DNA of 55,247 bases from Chloroflexota bacterium (GTDB lineage Bacteria; Chloroflexota; Anaerolineae; Promineifilales; Promineifilaceae), in the NCBI GenBank assembly GCA_012515125.1, contig JAAYYY010000038.1, forward strand, positions 1 through 55,247, given 5' to 3'. The notes beneath the pieces are model-generated. The model was not told the DNA's origin, ran no database searches, and saw nothing but the letters and a program-made list of their open reading frames with translations. The position numbers and the translations under genes are program-made. Position 1 is the stretch's first letter, and each line of letters starts with the position of its first letter. Below are positions 27,301 through 40,631 of the stretch, in pieces.

Positions 27301-30300
27301 CATCCGCTGACCCTGCTGCAGCAGGGTCGAGTCGAACTCCAGGCGGCGAAGCTGGCGCTCGGCGTGGGCGCGGGCCTGGACAAAGGCGCGATCGACGACT
27401 GCCTGGCTGCGATAACGAGCCAGCAGGTCGAGCAGGGCAGAGCGCGACTCCGCCGCCGCCGTAACGAGCAGGATCTGCGTGCGCTGGCGCGGGAGCAGCG
27501 CCAGCCGCCGGCCGAGAGACATGACGGGGTCGAGTGTCGGTCCGGTCGTGCCTGTCAGCCAATTGTCGCCAAGCAGCGCCTCGGGCTCGCGTGCGGTCTG
27601 CCCCCGGCCGAGGAAACGGGCGCGGTCACTCTCATGCGGGCCCGGACTGGTCTGTTCCCCGGCGAGCACCAGCATATGGGCCATGTAGGCGGGTTTCTCA
27701 TCAGCCGAGCGCGGGCGGCGGTGGAAGAGCAGCGCGTTGTATTGCGGGAGATATTCGCTTTCGACAAAGAGCTTGGCAAAAGCCTGATGGCGCCAATCGG
27801 TTGCCGCGTCGGCCAGAGCAACTTCGGCATAACTGGTGAGGCGCAGCTTGCGCGAGCGTTCGCTTTCGTTGTCCAGCGTGATCCGGCGGATCTCGACGTC
27901 CTCCTGCGGGGCGACGATGATCTCCATCTGCAGCATCACCTCATTGTCATGGCGGCGCAGCTCGACCATGTGCGGGTGGAAGAGTATCTCGGACTGAGTG
28001 CCAGGCCGTTCGGGGAAGACGCCTGTCGGCTGGATGCCGGCCGACCAGATGGCGCCGCTATCTTCATCCTGTAGATAGACCCACTGGCCCCAGTGGTCAC
28101 GCGTCGTATCCGCGCGCCAGCGGGTCAACATCAGGTTATTCCAGTGGCTGTAGCCACCGCCCCCATTGGTAAAGAGCACGCCGTAATGGCCGTTGGAGAG
28201 ATAGTGGACGAGGGGGAACGGCGAGTGCCAGGGCACAGCCCAGGGCTGGAAATTGAGGGCCTGTTCCTCGTCCGTGGCGTCGATAGCCAGTTCGTCAGCC
28301 TCGTATTCCAGTGTAGCAGCCTGCGGCACCTGCTCCTGGAGCAGCAGCTCGACGCTGCGAACGCGCGGGTCGCTGTGGAAGCGAGAAACCATCGCGTCGT
28401 CCAGCAGCGTGTTAGCGATCGCCAGCAGGATCATGCCCTGGTGGTGGGCCATGTAGGAGCGCACAATTGCCTTCTCCTGCGAAAGGCGCAGGCGCGATTC
28501 GGTGAAGTCCACCGCTTCGTAATAGCCGTAGCGGCCCAGCATGCCCAGGCGATCCAGTGCGTCCATGTTGTCGAGGACGGCCTTAGGTCTGATGGGCAGG
28601 GCCAGCAGCGAAGCATAGGGAGCGACGACCAGGTCTTCGGCCAGACCCCGCTTAAGTCCCAGGCCGGGCACTCCGAATGCCCGGTACTGGTAATTCATCG
28701 CCGCGTCGAAAGTGAAGAAGCCCGACTCGGAAATGCCCCATGGCACGCCACGCTGCCGCCCGTACGCGATCTGCTGCTCGATGGCAACCTGCTCGCTGTG
28801 GGCGAGCAGCGTGCCGTCGTAGCGGCGCAAGAAGAGGGGAGGCATCAGATACTCGAATATGGTGCCGCTCCACGACAGCAGCGCGAAACCGCCGTCCAGG
28901 GCGGTTACCGGCCGGGAGAGATGGATCCAGTGCTTGCTGGGTACGTCATACTTGGCAATGGCGAGCAGGCTGGTGATCCGCGCCTCTGACGCCAGAAGGT
29001 CGTAGTAGTTCTGGTCCAGGCGCCCCGCGTCGAGGTTAAAGCCAATGTGGAAGAGATGGCGCTGGTTGTCGTAAAGAAAGGAAAAATCCATTTCCCGCAG
29101 AAAGGTTTCGGCCTGCTGCGCCAGTCTGATGAAGCCGGCAGAGAAAGCGTTTGCAGCCAGGCGTGCGTCGAGCAGCTTCGTCGCCAGTGCGTCGAGCCAG
29201 CCGGCGACTGCCCCGTCGTGCGCCATCTCTCTCTGGAGTGTCTGCAGCGCGTTTGCAGCACGTCTGGCGACCGCCTGAACTGAGTCGCGCGCCGGCCGGG
29301 CCAGCAACGCATCTTTGAGCTCACGCCAGGCCTCTCCTGCCGCCGAGGAATCCTCAAGCTGCTGTAGTGGGGCCGGCGGATCGTGCATGGGCGCCATCCA
29401 GGGCAGGAGCAGGTCAATCTCGCGCTGCAAAGCTGCGGCGTGTTCGTTCACCCGCTCGGCAAAGAGGCGGCAATCCTGGAGTACGTGCGCGGGCACGTCG
29501 TGGTCCCCCTCCTCGACGAGCTCGACAAGCAAGGAGCCGAGCGCCGGTAGCCACTGCTCCTGCAGGCGGCGGAAAAGCGAGTACCACTCAGGTGCATTGT
29601 CCTCGTGGGCCAATACTTCGGCGGTGATCATGTCCAGATGATCGAGTAGAGGCTGGGCCAACGTGGGTTCGCGCGCCTGCCCGGTAAGGGTGTCGCGCAG
29701 CAGGTCTACGCTGTCGAGCAGGCCCTGCCAGCGAACCCACCGCCATGCCGGCTGATGGGGCATCTGCAGGCATGCCTGGCGCAGGACAAGGAAGCAGGCT
29801 GCCAGGTTCCCGCTGTCCACGGTGGAAACGTAGCGCGGCGGCAGCGGTGTAAGCGTAGCGGTATCGATCCAGTTGATGAAGTGACCCCGGTAGCGCTCCA
29901 GGCGGGCCAGTGTGTCGAAGGCGGAGTGCAGGCGCAGGGTGAAGCTCAGCGGATCGATATAGCCGAAATCGTTCGCTGCAAGCGCCGACAGCAAGTAGAG
30001 GCCGATGTTGGTCGGCGAGGTGCGCCGGGCGACGACGCCACGCGGATCTTCCTGGAAATGATCGGGCGGAAGCCAGTGATCGTCCGGCCCTACGAACCAC
30101 TCGTAAAAAAACCAGGTGCGCCGGGCCAGACGGCGCAGGCGTCGCTGCTCGTCTGCCGTCAGGGCGGGCAGCCGCCGGCGGTAGGGGCGGCTGATCGCAT
30201 AGGCGAACTGCGGCGAGAAAAGCCAGACGACGAGCAGCGGCAGGGCGATTGGCAGGGCCGCCGGACGCGCCCCATAGACGAGCACGCCGGCCCAGACCGA

Positions 30301-32937
30301 CATCAGCAGCGCGGAGATCATGGTGCGCCAGGTAACGATCGGGCTGACGTCCTCGCCGAAGAGGCGGACGGTGTGCGCCGCCGTCGTCCACTGCAGCAGG
30401 TGCTTGCGCGTGACCAGCAGCCGTCGCAGCGTCGTCAGAATGGCGTCCAGGTTCAGCAGGGCCTCGTAGGGCACGAAAGCCAGGAAGAGCAGCCAGCGCA
30501 CGGCGCTGTCGCGCAGGGAGCGCAGTACCCCCATGAGGCTGCCACCGCCTGCCAGGCCGGCAAGCCCGCCAAGTAGGGTCGTTACGAGGTTCACACCCGG
30601 CGTGAGCAGGCCCAGCAGTGTCCAGAAGGCCGGCGAGCCAGGGAGCACCGTCCAACCGGCAATAAACAGGAGCAGAAGCGCCGATGAATGAAGGCTGCGG
30701 CGCAGGTTATCGACGATCTTCCAGCAGTCAATAACAGAGAGCGGATTCCGCAGCCGCTGTCCGCTGGCGGAGGGTACCCACGGTAGTAGCCACGGAAGCA
30801 ACTGCCAGTCGCCCCGGATCCAGCGATGGTTGCGGCGCACCTGCACGAGGTAGTGGGGCGGGTAATCCTCATAGAGGACAATGTCGCTGACCAGCGCCGC
30901 CCGCCCGTGAATACCCTCGAAGAGGTCGTGGCTGAGCAGCGTGTTCTCCGGCACCCGGTCAAACAGGCTCCTTTCAAAGGCGTCTACGTCGTAAATCCCT
31001 TTGCCGACGAAAATACCTTCGCCAAATAGGTCCTGATACACGTCTGAGACGGCGCGGCTGTAGAGGTCGATGCCGGTGTCGCCGGCAAAAACGCGAGTGA
31101 AGAGCGACTGGTTTGCGCTCATCGGCTGGATTTCGGTACGTGGCTGCAGCACGGTGTAGCCCGTCGTCACCTGTCCTGTAACCGGATCGAACCGCGCCTG
31201 ATTGAGCGGGTGCGCCAGCGCGCCGGCCATACGCGCTGCCGCACCGCGTGGGAGAATGGTATCGGCGTCGAGCGTGATCACATAGCGAACTCCGGTGAGA
31301 ACGTCAAGATTGCCCTCCTGGAGCAGAAAGGTGGTATCGGTGGCGCTGCGCAGCAGCCGGTTTAGCTCGTGGAGCTTGCCCCGCTTGCGTTCCCAGCCCA
31401 TCCACACGCCCTCCTGCGGATTCCAGAGACGGCGACGATGCAACACGAAGAACGGCTGCCCAGGGTAGGCTGCATTCAATTCGGCGATGCGCTGCCGGAC
31501 AAGCTGCAGCAGTGACTCATCCTCTGGCATCACCTCCTCCGGCGCGTCGGCGAAGTCGGTCAGCAGCGCAAAGCCGATGTGGGGGTCGGCGTTGCCCAGA
31601 TAGTGGCGCTCCAACTGGCCGATTAGCGAACGCACCTCCGCCTCGCTGGTGAGCATCGCCGGGATAACCACCAGCGTCCGGCTCAGCTCCGGCACGCCTT
31701 CGGAGAAGTCAAGCTTGGGCAGGATGCGTGGGGGGACCAGATTCGTCACAAGCCAGTTGACGACGCTGACGCTGACGGCCGTGGCCGGGAAAAGCGAAAA
31801 GAGCAGGGCAAGCAGCCGCAGATAGGTCTGTTCCGTCGCACTGGCAGCATAGGCGACCAGCAGCCCGGTTATGAGGAGGGTCAGGGCGAAGATCGAGCCC
31901 AGGTAGACGAAGGTAGGATGCGCGTAGGCCCAGCGCCGCAGCCGTTCCCGCGCATTGGGCCGGTAGCCAAGCGCCGCCTCAAGCTGCGTGCGGCCCTCCG
32001 CCAGTAGATAGTAGCCAACATGGGCGGTTGGCGGCAGGCGAATGCCCGACCACGGGCCGGCAAGCAAGTGGCCGTCACCGGGAGCGCCCTCCTGGGCCAG
32101 GGCAATCGCCCGGCGGGCGACGTCTGCCTCCGAGTGCGCTGTGTGCAGGGCCAGAGTCTCGACCACTTTGCGATACCGGTCGCGCGTGGAGAAGGTCATC
32201 CGCGCAAAAAGCCCGGCCGGATCCTCCTCAAGGATCTTCTCGACAACGGATAACTCCTCGAAAAAGTCACGCCAGGCAATACGGCTGAGTCGGTGCAGCG
32301 TCGGTATCGCTGCGGCGACGACTTCCCCGTCCGCGATGCTGTATTGCAACCGGGAGAAAGCAGGCCCCCCGGCCGCCTCCGGCACCTCTGTCAGCCGCCC
32401 GGAAGCCTGGAGGACCGACTCGAGGAGGACGACGTTCAGCATGATCGGGAAGGCCCATAGCTCGCCCATAGTCAGGGGCTGCACTTCCTGATAGGCTCCC
32501 ACGAAGGCGACAATCTCCTGCAGCTCTATCTGGGCATTCTCACGCAGGGCGAGTACCCGGGCCATGTCGTAGATGCGCGGGAGATGGTTCAGATCATCGC
32601 CCGTGCGCAGCTTCGGAAGCTGCCGGTAGTACGATTGCGGGAGAGTTTCCTCTACCTGGCGGGCGGTGCGGACGAGAACGTAGTAGTTATCAAGCAGCCA
32701 CTCGGCCGGGTAAGAGAGGGCCAGCCTCTCCTGGCTGAGCTGGCGATAGCTGTCGCGTACCTCGCCGAGCAGTCTGACGTGTGCGCCAATGCGCCGGAAG
32801 AAAGGCGCCAGCGTCTCGGTCGCTGCGTGGTCGGTGACCTGATGGCGGCGAGCAAGTTCACGCGCGGTCTCTCGCAACGAAAGGACTGCGTGGGTCATCT
32901 CGCCGGTAGGCGGCGCCTCACTCGTTCGTTCGAGCAT
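24337..32937 (-). CDS. Cyclic beta-1,2-glucan synthase-like multidomain protein (NdvB/ChvB-like: GT84-like, transglycosylation/glucoamylase-like, GH94-like)
   Basis: GT-like [15 protein letters not shown] with flanking TM segments; [12 protein letters not shown] and [13 protein letters not shown]94-like [13 protein letters not shown] and [21 protein letters not shown]. Start placed at [10 protein letters not shown]. Confidence 0.85.
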   Translation of the reverse strand: MLERTSEAPPTGEMTHAVLSLRETARELARRHQVTDHAATETLAPFFRRIGAHVRLLGEVRDSYRQLSQERLALSYPAEWLLDNYYVLVRTARQVEETLPQSYYRQLPKLRTGDDLNHLPRIYDMARVLALRENAQIELQEIVAFVGAYQEVQPLTMGELWAFPIMLNVVLLESVLQASGRLTEVPEAAGGPAFSRLQYSIADGEVVAAAIPTLHRLSRIAWRDFFEELSVVEKILEEDPAGLFARMTFSTRDRYRKVVETLALHTAHSEADVARRAIALAQEGAPGDGHLLAGPWSGIRLPPTAHVGYYLLAEGRTQLEAALGYRPNARERLRRWAYAHPTFVYLGSIFALTLLITGLLVAYAASATEQTYLRLLALLFSLFPATAVSVSVVNWLVTNLVPPRILPKLDFSEGVPELSRTLVVIPAMLTSEAEVRSLIGQLERHYLGNADPHIGFALLTDFADAPEEVMPEDESLLQLVRQRIAELNAAYPGQPFFVLHRRRLWNPQEGVWMGWERKRGKLHELNRLLRSATDTTFLLQEGNLDVLTGVRYVITLDADTILPRGAAARMAGALAHPLNQARFDPVTGQVTTGYTVLQPRTEIQPMSANQSLFTRVFAGDTGIDLYSRAVSDVYQDLFGEGIFVGKGIYDVDAFERSLFDRVPENTLLSHDLFEGIHGRAALVSDIVLYEDYPPHYLVQVRRNHRWIRGDWQLLPWLLPWVPSASGQRLRNPLSVIDCWKIVDNLRRSLHSSALLLLFIAGWTVLPGSPAFWTLLGLLTPGVNLVTTLLGGLAGLAGGGSLMGVLRSLRDSAVRWLLFLAFVPYEALLNLDAILTTLRRLLVTRKHLLQWTTAAHTVRLFGEDVSPIVTWRTMISALLMSVWAGVLVYGARPAALPIALPLLVVWLFSPQFAYAISRPYRRRLPALTADEQRRLRRLARRTWFFYEWFVGPDDHWLPPDHFQEDPRGVVARRTSPTNIGLYLLSALAANDFGYIDPLSFTLRLHSAFDTLARLERYRGHFINWIDTATLTPLPPRYVSTVDSGNLAACFLVLRQACLQMPHQPAWRWVRWQGLLDSVDLLRDTLTGQAREPTLAQPLLDHLDMITAEVLAHEDNAPEWYSLFRRLQEQWLPALGSLLVELVEEGDHDVPAHVLQDCRLFAERVNEHAAALQREIDLLLPWMAPMHDPPAPLQQLEDSSAAGEAWRELKDALLARPARDSVQAVARRAANALQTLQREMAHDGAVAGWLDALATKLLDARLAANAFSAGFIRLAQQAETFLREMDFSFLYDNQRHLFHIGFNLDAGRLDQNYYDLLASEARITSLLAIAKYDVPSKHWIHLSRPVTALDGGFALLSWSGTIFEYLMPPLFLRRYDGTLLAHSEQVAIEQQIAYGRQRGVPWGISESGFFTFDAAMNYQYRAFGVPGLGLKRGLAEDLVVAPYASLLALPIRPKAVLDNMDALDRLGMLGRYGYYEAVDFTESRLRLSQEKAIVRSYMAHHQGMILLAIANTLLDDAMVSRFHSDPRVRSVELLLQEQVPQAATLEYEADELAIDATDEEQALNFQPWAVPWHSPFPLVHYLSNGHYGVLFTNGGGGYSHWNNLMLTRWRADTTRDHWGQWVYLQDEDSGAIWSAGIQPTGVFPERPGTQSEILFHPHMVELRRHDNEVMLQMEIIVAPQEDVEIRRITLDNESERSRKLRLTSYAEVALADAATDWRHQAFAKLFVESEYLPQYNALLFHRRPRSADEKPAYMAHMLVLAGEQTSPGPHESDRARFLGRGQTAREPEALLGDNWLTGTTGPTLDPVMSLGRRLALLPRQRTQILLVTAAAESRSALLDLLARYRSQAVVDRAFVQARAHAERQLRRLEFDSTLLQQGQRMLSLLLYPHRAKHAPAETLDANVKGQQGLWTYGISGDHPILLVRLSSEEQLGLLQTLVRFHSYWQRRGRPVALVILNAEPSGYSEGLHTLIHRLLHRMDAVGRLNQRGGIFVLKEDHIPSLDRDLLHSAARVILDGGAGELEEQLDVLAVMETPLPEFLPTVDPATLEEIPPVPRPDGLQFDNGYGGFSDGEYIIYLPPGVRTPLPWINVVANEEFGFIVSESGGGYTWAVNSGENRLTAWRNDPVTDMPSEVLYLRDEETAEVWTPTPQPAPARAPYLVHHGAGYTCFEHHSHGLEQELRLFVAPDAPVKIVELRLTNRRSRVRRLTATFYAEPVLGTDRVISAQYITPRYEPELHALLLRNPYSVEFTGRVAFVATSAEPHGLTADRAEFLGRYGSLRHPAALGRIGLEDRVTPGRDVCAAMQMHVDLEPGESKTIYFLIGQGADADHSEQLLRRFLEPDAVSAAWQATRQLWDEILGAVQVETPDPAMDLLLNRWLLYQSLACRLWGRSALYQSSGAYGFRDQLQDVMALLHSRPDLAREHIIRAAAHQFEEGDVLHWWHPPSGRGVRTRISDDLLWLPFVTAHYVAVTGDTSVLDEEAPFLEAKPLEPGEEDRYREYPRTAQSYSIFEHCRRALRRGSTTGRHGLPLMGGGDWNDGMNRVGIDGRGESVWLAWFLHATLTAFAALCERVGEAELAAGYRSQAGRLKAAIERHAWDGDWYLRAWYDDGTPLGSSANRECRIDAIAQSWGVLSGAADPERVRRAMQSVEDHLVRPDDRLILLFTPPFDRTPRDPGYIKGYLPGIRENGGQYTHAALWTIWAYAGLGQAEKADALYRLTNPIYRTETQELADHYKAEPYVIAADVYGVPPHTGRGGWTWYTGSSGWMYRLGLEGILGIRREDGRLRLRPAIPPHWPGYRVRYRCGATTYEITVENDPSGNAVVSLELDGERQEGDSFPLVDDGGTHRVRVRLGEAQRAPSTEPEQGS

Positions 32938-33925
32938 AGATACTGGCTGGTCCTCCCTGAACACGTTCGGAAACAAGCGTCTGTGTCGTGATCATCTCAG
33001 CCTGCGACGACTCGATCATGTCTGCCGGTAGATCCTGTATGATCAGCAAAGGGGTGCTGCCATAGACGATGAAGCTCGTGACCCGGCTGCCGTAGGGGCG
33101 GTGCACATCCCCAGAGTAACCGTGGGCGCTCAGCACAACAAGGTCAACCGATTGTTCGACTGCCAGCCCGTGCAGGAGGCTGATGGCGCTGTCGCCGACG
33201 AGCAGATGGCTGGAGACTTTGTCGGTCGTCAGCCACGAGCCCAGCTGTGCGTGATACTTCTCTGCCTCTTCGCGGTTGCGGGCAACAACTTTCTCGACCA
33301 GTTCGGCGTCCTCGTCGCTCAGGGGCGTGCGGCGCGGCATCTCGGGCCGGGTGACGGCGGTAGCCAGCATCACCTCGGCGTTTCCATAGCGGGCCAGCGC
33401 CGAGACGACGGGCAGCACAAATTCTGCGCGTCGCGAGCCGTCGAGGGGCACCAAGATGCGCCGGTAGGTGAGTGATTCCAGGTCGGCTTCCCCGGCTTCA
33501 TAGGCGCGAATAATCATGACCGAGCGGTTGATGCGCAGGATGACCTTCTGGACCACACTGCTCACGTTCCAGCCGGTCAGACCGCTGCGGCCGTGGCTGC
33601 TGAGCAAGATCAGATCAACCTCATTCTCGCGGGCATATTCGATGATCCGTTCGGCAGCTGGGCCCTCCAGCTGCACCCCTTCAACCGCGAGACCGACACG
33701 GCGCAGCCGCTCGCTGATTTCGTCGAGATAGGCCCTTGTCTCCGCCTTCAGCAGGTGCCAGTGGAGGGGGTCGGTAGCCATCGGCCCCTGTTCCGGCACG
33801 GGCTCGACCACGTGAAGGAGCACGAGCTGGGCATTCGTCGCCCGCGACAGCGCAACGGCATGGGGCAGAACACATTCGGCGAGGGTCGAGCCGTCCAACG
33901 GGAGCAATATTCGTTCAAACATCAC
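32918..33925 (-). CDS. Universal stress protein, two tandem UspA domains
   Basis: MMFERILLPLDGSTLAECVLPHA...LILLSSHGRSGLTGWNVSSVVQKVI and RILVPLDGSRRAEFVLPV...DLVVLSAHGYSGDVHRPYGS. Confidence 0.92.
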   Translation of the reverse strand: MMFERILLPLDGSTLAECVLPHAVALSRATNAQLVLLHVVEPVPEQGPMATDPLHWHLLKAETRAYLDEISERLRRVGLAVEGVQLEGPAAERIIEYARENEVDLILLSSHGRSGLTGWNVSSVVQKVILRINRSVMIIRAYEAGEADLESLTYRRILVPLDGSRRAEFVLPVVSALARYGNAEVMLATAVTRPEMPRRTPLSDEDAELVEKVVARNREEAEKYHAQLGSWLTTDKVSSHLLVGDSAISLLHGLAVEQSVDLVVLSAHGYSGDVHRPYGSRVTSFIVYGSTPLLIIQDLPADMIESSQAEMITTQTLVSERVQGGPASIYARTNE

Positions 33926-34177
33926 ACTTACCCTCTACTTACTCAGCTCCCGGCCCGGAATAAAGTCAACCATAACCAACACAGGCCCAACTGCCCATAG
34001 CTCAGGGATACAAACCGGGACACATGTACGCTATGAGCTTCATTGGCTCCACAGAACAGACGAGGACGACCCACCTGCGCCGTTATAGCGCGGGAGTGTC
34101 GCCCTCATTATCAACACACCGGCAGGAAGCTACCGGCGCGACCGTCGCGGTCGGTGTGGCTGGCGCGGCTAGCGCGG

Positions 34178-35467
<1,290 letters not shown>

Positions 35468-35709
35468 CTACTCCTTTTTAGCGCCAGGGCCGGCACAATT
35501 GGATGGCTATAATGTCTGGAGCGGCGCGCTATTGACTCCCGCCCGCCAGCGCGCCATTTCGACTCTACCGATGATCATACAAAACGCGCCTCGATTTCGC
35601 AACTAGGGCGCCGCGCAGCCGGCCCACGCCTGTGTTTGAGCCAGAGGGAGGCGGCCCGTCGCCGGAGGCGAGTGGGCTCCGGCGGCCGGCCGTGGGAGCA
35701 GCGCGGAGG

Positions 35710-35738
35710 TTGCCAACAAGCCGTCCCGCAGCTATAAA
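35710..35738 (+). promoter_or_regulatory. Promoter TTGCCA-17-TATAAA directly upstream of histidine kinase start
   Basis: -35 35710-35715, 17-nt spacer, -10 35733-35738, ATG 35748, no SD. Confidence 0.55.
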
Positions 35739-35747
35739 TCGTCCACA

Positions 35748-37844
35748 ATGGAAGAACAGGATTTGTGGGCCCAGGCCAACGATATACATGTACTATGGGA
35801 ACGGCTGGCTTCCGAGCTGTCACCCATCTTCGACGCCCACGGCGTCTGCGCCTCAGTTGCCTATGAGATAGCCGTCTACACCGGGGTCAAGACGGTTGTG
35901 GCCCTGAGCGGCCCGCTGCGCCAGTACTACGACGTCTGGATCTGCGACCCCATTGGCGCCCTGCAGCAGACCCGTTGGGAGGGCAGCGAGCGCTCCTTCG
36001 CCCAGGTCATCGACGGCAATGAGCCGGCCTATCTGGAGAAGTTTGGTCTGCCGGCCGATGTGGTGCTGGGCAGCGATCTCTGGCTGCTGGCCCGCGATGC
36101 GGTACTGGCCGTGCCCTTGCCCTACCCTCGCCGCGCCGACGATCTCGTACCGGCTGGCGTCCTCTGCCTGCTCGATCCGCCGGAAGGGAAGACGGTCAAC
36201 CTAGAGAGCGTGGGTCCGCTGGCGATGCACATCACCACCTATCTGGACCGGGCTTTCCTGCGGCACGAACGTGACCGGCAGCAGGTCGAGTTCGACATCG
36301 TCTATGACCTGACCTATTCGCTAACGGCGACGCTGAGCATGGAGAATATCTTCAGCCAGCTCACCGATCCCGTGCGGCGCACGCTTAACGTGGAAGCCGT
36401 CTCCATCGGCCTGGTCGAGCCGGTCAGCGAAGATATCATCTTCGTAGAATCGCTTCTCGGCCCGATGTTCGCTGATTTGCCGCCGATCCGGCTCAGGTCC
36501 GGACAGGGTATCGCCGGGCAGGTGGCGCAGACGGGCGAGCCGCTTATCGTCAACAACGTTTACAGAGACCAGCGCTTTTACGCGGGCATTGACCAGAATT
36601 CCGGCTTTCGCACCCATTCCATTCTCTGTGTGCCTCTGAAGGTCGAGCAACGGGTCATCGGCGTGCTCGAAGCGATCAATAAGCGCATCGGCAATTTTCA
36701 CGAGAGCGACCTGCGCTTGCTGCAGGCCATTGCCAGCCCCCTGGCGGCAGCCATCGAGAACGCCCGCCTGCATGGGGACGTGTTGGCCGAGAAGCGGCGC
36801 GTGGAGACGATATTTGCCAGCATGTCCGAAGGGTTGCTGACGGTCAACGCCGAGGGCCGGGTGACGGCAACGAACGAATCCCTGCTGACGCTGTTGGGCA
36901 CAGAAGATGGTGACGCCCTGCAGGGGCAGTGGGCCCACGAGGTCATTAACGTCGAGACAAGCGAGACGCTGGAAGCCTTTATGGAGCGGGTGCGCCATGC
37001 GACCGGCGATTTCCCGCAGATTGCCTGCGACCTCATCCACCCAGACGGGCAGCGGGTGCCCGTGCTCATCAGCGGCGCTTCGATCAAGAATGAGGCCGGC
37101 GAGCTGGAAGAGATGATCGTGACGTTCAGCGATCTGCGCCAGATCCGCGAGGTCGAGCGCATGCGCGACGACTTCTTCCATAACATCGTCCACGAGCTGC
37201 GCACGCCACTGGCGACCATCCTGATGTACGCCCGGCTGCTGCGCGAGGGCAAGGCGCACGGCGACAAGGCCAAAGAGGACCGCTTCCTGGGCGTTATCGA
37301 GCGCGAGAGCGACCGGCTACAGCGCATGGTGCGGCAAATGCTGCAGCTGGCGAAGCTGGAGGCGCGCGAGCTGCAGCGCAGCGCCGAGCTGGTCAATCTG
37401 AATCTCGTCTTTGACGACATCCTGCCGCCGCTGGCCGACCGCGCCATGGACAAAGGGCTGACCTTCAGCCAGCGCATCCCTCCTGCCCTGCCGCCGATTG
37501 TGGGCAACGAGGAGATGATCTACTCCGTCTTCAAGAACCTGGTCGAAAATGCGGTCAAGTTCACCATGTCGGGCATGGTGCGCGTCGAGGCCAGGGTCGA
37601 GAACGGCACGGTCGAGGTGGTCGTGCGCGATGAAGGCATCGGCGTGCCCGAGGCAGCGAAGCCAAATCTCTTCAAGCGCTTCTACCGCGCGCAGTCGGCC
37701 GTCGAACGGGGGATTGCCGGCTCCGGCCTGGGGCTATATATGGTCAAGGAAGCGGTCGTCAAACACAACGGCACAATTGACGTCGAGAGCGTGGAAGGCG
37801 AAGGAACAACCTTTACGGTTCGCCTGCCCGCGTCTAATGAATAA
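35748..37844 (+). CDS. Sensor histidine kinase with GAF and PAS-like domains
   Basis: GAF-like SGQGIAGQVAQTGEPLIVNNVYRDQRF; HisKA FFHNIVHELRTPLATILMYARLL; HATPase VFKNLVENAVKFT...GSGLGLYMVKEAV. Confidence 0.92.
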   Translation: MEEQDLWAQANDIHVLWERLASELSPIFDAHGVCASVAYEIAVYTGVKTVVALSGPLRQYYDVWICDPIGALQQTRWEGSERSFAQVIDGNEPAYLEKFGLPADVVLGSDLWLLARDAVLAVPLPYPRRADDLVPAGVLCLLDPPEGKTVNLESVGPLAMHITTYLDRAFLRHERDRQQVEFDIVYDLTYSLTATLSMENIFSQLTDPVRRTLNVEAVSIGLVEPVSEDIIFVESLLGPMFADLPPIRLRSGQGIAGQVAQTGEPLIVNNVYRDQRFYAGIDQNSGFRTHSILCVPLKVEQRVIGVLEAINKRIGNFHESDLRLLQAIASPLAAAIENARLHGDVLAEKRRVETIFASMSEGLLTVNAEGRVTATNESLLTLLGTEDGDALQGQWAHEVINVETSETLEAFMERVRHATGDFPQIACDLIHPDGQRVPVLISGASIKNEAGELEEMIVTFSDLRQIREVERMRDDFFHNIVHELRTPLATILMYARLLREGKAHGDKAKEDRFLGVIERESDRLQRMVRQMLQLAKLEARELQRSAELVNLNLVFDDILPPLADRAMDKGLTFSQRIPPALPPIVGNEEMIYSVFKNLVENAVKFTMSGMVRVEARVENGTVEVVVRDEGIGVPEAAKPNLFKRFYRAQSAVERGIAGSGLGLYMVKEAVVKHNGTIDVESVEGEGTTFTVRLPASNE

Positions 37845-37898
37845 GCCCTGCACCATCGCCTGAGCATTGCCGCCCTCGGGAGCTACCTGGAGATAAAG

Positions 37899-39071
37899 AT
37901 GAGCGAGTTCATTTATATGGATCATGGGGCGACCACGCCGGTCGATCCCCGTGTTGTCGAGGCGATGCAGCCCTACTGGACCGAGCAGTACGGCAACCCG
38001 TCGTCGGTGCACCAGCTGGGCCGCCGCGCGCAGGAAGCGCTGAGCGACGCCCGGCGGCGTATCGCCGCGCTGCTGGAGGCCGAGCCGGAGGAGATCGTCT
38101 TCACGGGCGCAGGCTCCGAGGCGGACAATCTGGCGCTGCGCGGCGTGATGGGCGCGGCCCGGGCTGCCGGCCGGGGCAACCACCTGATCACCACGGCGAT
38201 CGAGCACAAGGCTGTGCTGGAGACAGCCCACCAGCTCGAAGCCGAGGACAGCATCGCCCTTACCGTATTGCCAGTGGACCAGACCGGCCGGGTCAGCGTA
38301 GACAACGTAGCGGCGGCAATCCAGCCGGAGACGGTGCTGATCAGCGTGATGGCGGCGAACAACGAGATCGGCACGCTGCAGCCCATCGCCCAGATCGGCG
38401 CGCTGGCTCGCGAGCGCGGCATCCTGTTCCATAGCGACGTGATCCAGGCTGCAGCGGTACGCCGCTGGAATATGCGCGAGCTGCCGCTGGATCTGGCCAG
38501 TTTTGCGCCCCACAAGTTTTACGGCCCCAAGGGATTTGGCTTTCTCTACGTACGGCGCGGCGTCGAGCTGTTGCCGGCACAGACAGGCGGCAGCCAGGAG
38601 CGAGGCCGGCGCGCCGGAACCGAGAACGTGCCCTACGCCGTAGGCGCGGCGAAAGCCCTCGAGCTGGCGATGGCCGAGCTGGAGGAGAACGTGCGCCACT
38701 ACGAGGCTCTGCGCGACCGGCTCATCGCGGGTGTGCTGGAGGCATTGCCCGGCGACGCCGTGCTCACCGGCCATCCGACCGAACGGCTGCCCCATAATGC
38801 CAGTTTTGCCTTCCGGGATATCAGCGGCAACGACCTGCTTATCCAGCTGGACATGGCCGGCATTGGCGCGAGCAGCGGCTCGGCCTGTACGACAGGTAAT
38901 CCTCTGCCCTCGCCGGTCCTGGAAGCGCTCGGCCTGGACGAGCAGTGGACCGGCGGTGGTCTGCGGCTCACGGTCGGTCGCCAGAACACGATGGCCGACG
39001 TGGAGCGAGTGCTGGCTGTGCTGCCGGAAGCGGTGCGCACGCTACAGCAGTTCCAGCGACAGTACGCCTGA
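37899..39071 (+). CDS. Cysteine desulfurase (NifS/IscS family)
   Basis: MDHGATTPVDPRVVEAMQPYW, SVMAANNEIGTLQPI, SFAPHKFYGPKGFGFLYVRRG, SSGSACTTGNPLPSPVLEA. Confidence 0.95.
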   Translation: MSEFIYMDHGATTPVDPRVVEAMQPYWTEQYGNPSSVHQLGRRAQEALSDARRRIAALLEAEPEEIVFTGAGSEADNLALRGVMGAARAAGRGNHLITTAIEHKAVLETAHQLEAEDSIALTVLPVDQTGRVSVDNVAAAIQPETVLISVMAANNEIGTLQPIAQIGALARERGILFHSDVIQAAAVRRWNMRELPLDLASFAPHKFYGPKGFGFLYVRRGVELLPAQTGGSQERGRRAGTENVPYAVGAAKALELAMAELEENVRHYEALRDRLIAGVLEALPGDAVLTGHPTERLPHNASFAFRDISGNDLLIQLDMAGIGASSGSACTTGNPLPSPVLEALGLDEQWTGGGLRLTVGRQNTMADVERVLAVLPEAVRTLQQFQRQYA

Positions 39072-39173
39072 GTTGCTCTCCAAGCCTTTGTTAACGTCAT
39101 GCAGGTATAATAGGTCGGTTGAATCGGCCTGTGCCGGGAATGACCGTTTGTGGCGAAAGGATAAAACGCGCTG

Positions 39174-40352
39174 GTGACTGACGTGCAGAAGAGTGTGGAA
39201 AAGAGCAGGCCCACAGTCGTCGTGGCTATGAGCGGCGGCGTAGATAGCTCGGTTGCCGCAGCCCTGCTCAAGCAGGAGGGCTACGAGGTTGTGGGCATGA
39301 TGATGCGGCTCTGGAGCGAGCCGGGCCAGGGGCCTGGCGCGCCGATGAACCGTTGCTGCACGCCGGACCAGCTGGCCGACGCCCGCCGGGTAGCCGACGC
39401 GCTGGCGATCCCGTTCTACGTCGTGGACGTGAAGGATTACTTCCGGCGGCGCATCGTCCAGTTCTACATCGACCAGCACGCCCTGGGCCGCACGCCGAAT
39501 CCCTGTGTGGAGTGCAACCGCGAGATCCGCTTCGGCTACCTGCTGGACCGCGCCCGCGCGCTGGGCGCCGATTACCTGGCAACCGGCCATTACGCGCGGG
39601 TGGAAATGGCAGCCGGGGGCCAGGGCGGCTACCGCTTGCTGAAGGCGGTAGACGACGGCAAGGATCAATCCTACGTGTTGCACGTTCTGGGCCAGGAAGA
39701 GCTGGCTCAGGTGCTTTTCCCCGTGGGCCGCTACACCAAGACGGAGGTGCGGCAGATCGCCGCGGAGCTTGGCCTGCCCGTCGCCCGAAAGAGCGAGAGC
39801 ATGGACCTCTGCTTCCTGGGCGATGGCGACTACCGCCGCTTCCTGGCCGAGTATGCGCCGCAGGCGATCCGGCCGGGCCCCATCGTGAGCAGCGCGGGCG
39901 ACCTGCTGGGTGAGCACGAAGGGCTGCCCTTCTATACAATCGGCCAGCGTAAAGGGCTGGGGATCAGCGCAGGCGAGCCGCTTTTTGTGCTGCGTAAGGA
40001 CGCCGAGCGGAACACACTCGTGGTCGGCACCCGCGAAGAGCTGGGCCAGACAACGCTGCTGGTGCGGGGCGTCAACTGGGTTGCCGGAGGGCCGCCGGCC
40101 GGACCGGTGTCCGGCGGCGTCAAGGTACGCTATAAGGCGCCCGCAGCCCCGGCAACGGTGGCGCCCCTGCCCGGCGGTGGCGCCCGTGTGGTGTTCGACG
40201 CCCACGTCTATGGGGCAACGCCAGGACAGGCCGCCGTCTTTTACGACGGCGACGAGGTCATCGGTGGCGGGCTGATTGCCGACAGCACAACGATTACGGA
40301 ACTGGAGGTAGAGCCGGTCAGGGACAATTCTCTGGTGGAGGAGACAGCGTGA
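39174..40352 (+). CDS. mnmA: tRNA 2-thiouridine(34) synthase MnmA
   Basis: [72 protein letters not shown]. Confidence 0.97.
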   Translation: MTDVQKSVEKSRPTVVVAMSGGVDSSVAAALLKQEGYEVVGMMMRLWSEPGQGPGAPMNRCCTPDQLADARRVADALAIPFYVVDVKDYFRRRIVQFYIDQHALGRTPNPCVECNREIRFGYLLDRARALGADYLATGHYARVEMAAGGQGGYRLLKAVDDGKDQSYVLHVLGQEELAQVLFPVGRYTKTEVRQIAAELGLPVARKSESMDLCFLGDGDYRRFLAEYAPQAIRPGPIVSSAGDLLGEHEGLPFYTIGQRKGLGISAGEPLFVLRKDAERNTLVVGTREELGQTTLLVRGVNWVAGGPPAGPVSGGVKVRYKAPAAPATVAPLPGGGARVVFDAHVYGATPGQAAVFYDGDEVIGGGLIADSTTITELEVEPVRDNSLVEETA

Positions 40353-40618
40353 TGACAGGTCTGGCGTCAGGACTCGTTCTGGGTTTTTTGCTGGCGACGG
40401 CCTATGGGGCCGCATTTCACCTCTTGCTGGGCGGGCCGGCGCGCCGCATATTGCTTTATGTGCTGGCAGCCTGGGCCGGATTTGCCATCGGGCACCTCTT
40501 GGGTGATCTGTTAAACATCGATATACTTAAGCTGGGCGCCGTCTACCTCTTCAGCGCAAGCGTGGGCGCCTGGATCGCGCTGGTTGCCAGCTGGTGGTTG
40601 ACGCAGAGTAGTTCATAG
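40349..40618 (+). CDS. Small hypothetical membrane protein
   Basis: 89 aa with about 3 hydrophobic segments; ATG at 40352 overlaps the mnmA end, suggesting coupling. Confidence 0.65.
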   Translation: MMTGLASGLVLGFLLATAYGAAFHLLLGGPARRILLYVLAAWAGFAIGHLLGDLLNIDILKLGAVYLFSASVGAWIALVASWWLTQSSS

Positions 40619-40631
40619 ACAAGGACAAGCC

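Noticed and set aside
25954-30576. Run of long plus-strand ORFs (25954, 27040, 28093, 29755) opposite the glucan-synthase-like gene
   Set aside because: All lie in one antisense frame of a single coherent 2.87-kaa gene; explained by codon bias, with no family motifs.
33991-34020. GCCCATAGCTCAGGG resembling a tRNA 5' end
   Set aside because: No matching D-loop, anticodon or T-arm sequence (no GGTTCRANYCC) downstream; chance similarity.
34139-34153. CGACCG-TCG-CGGTCG hairpin just past the eno stop as a terminator
   Set aside because: No T-tract on the eno strand; kept only as an unassigned hairpin. The nearby GCGCGGCTA duplication is just two short copies.
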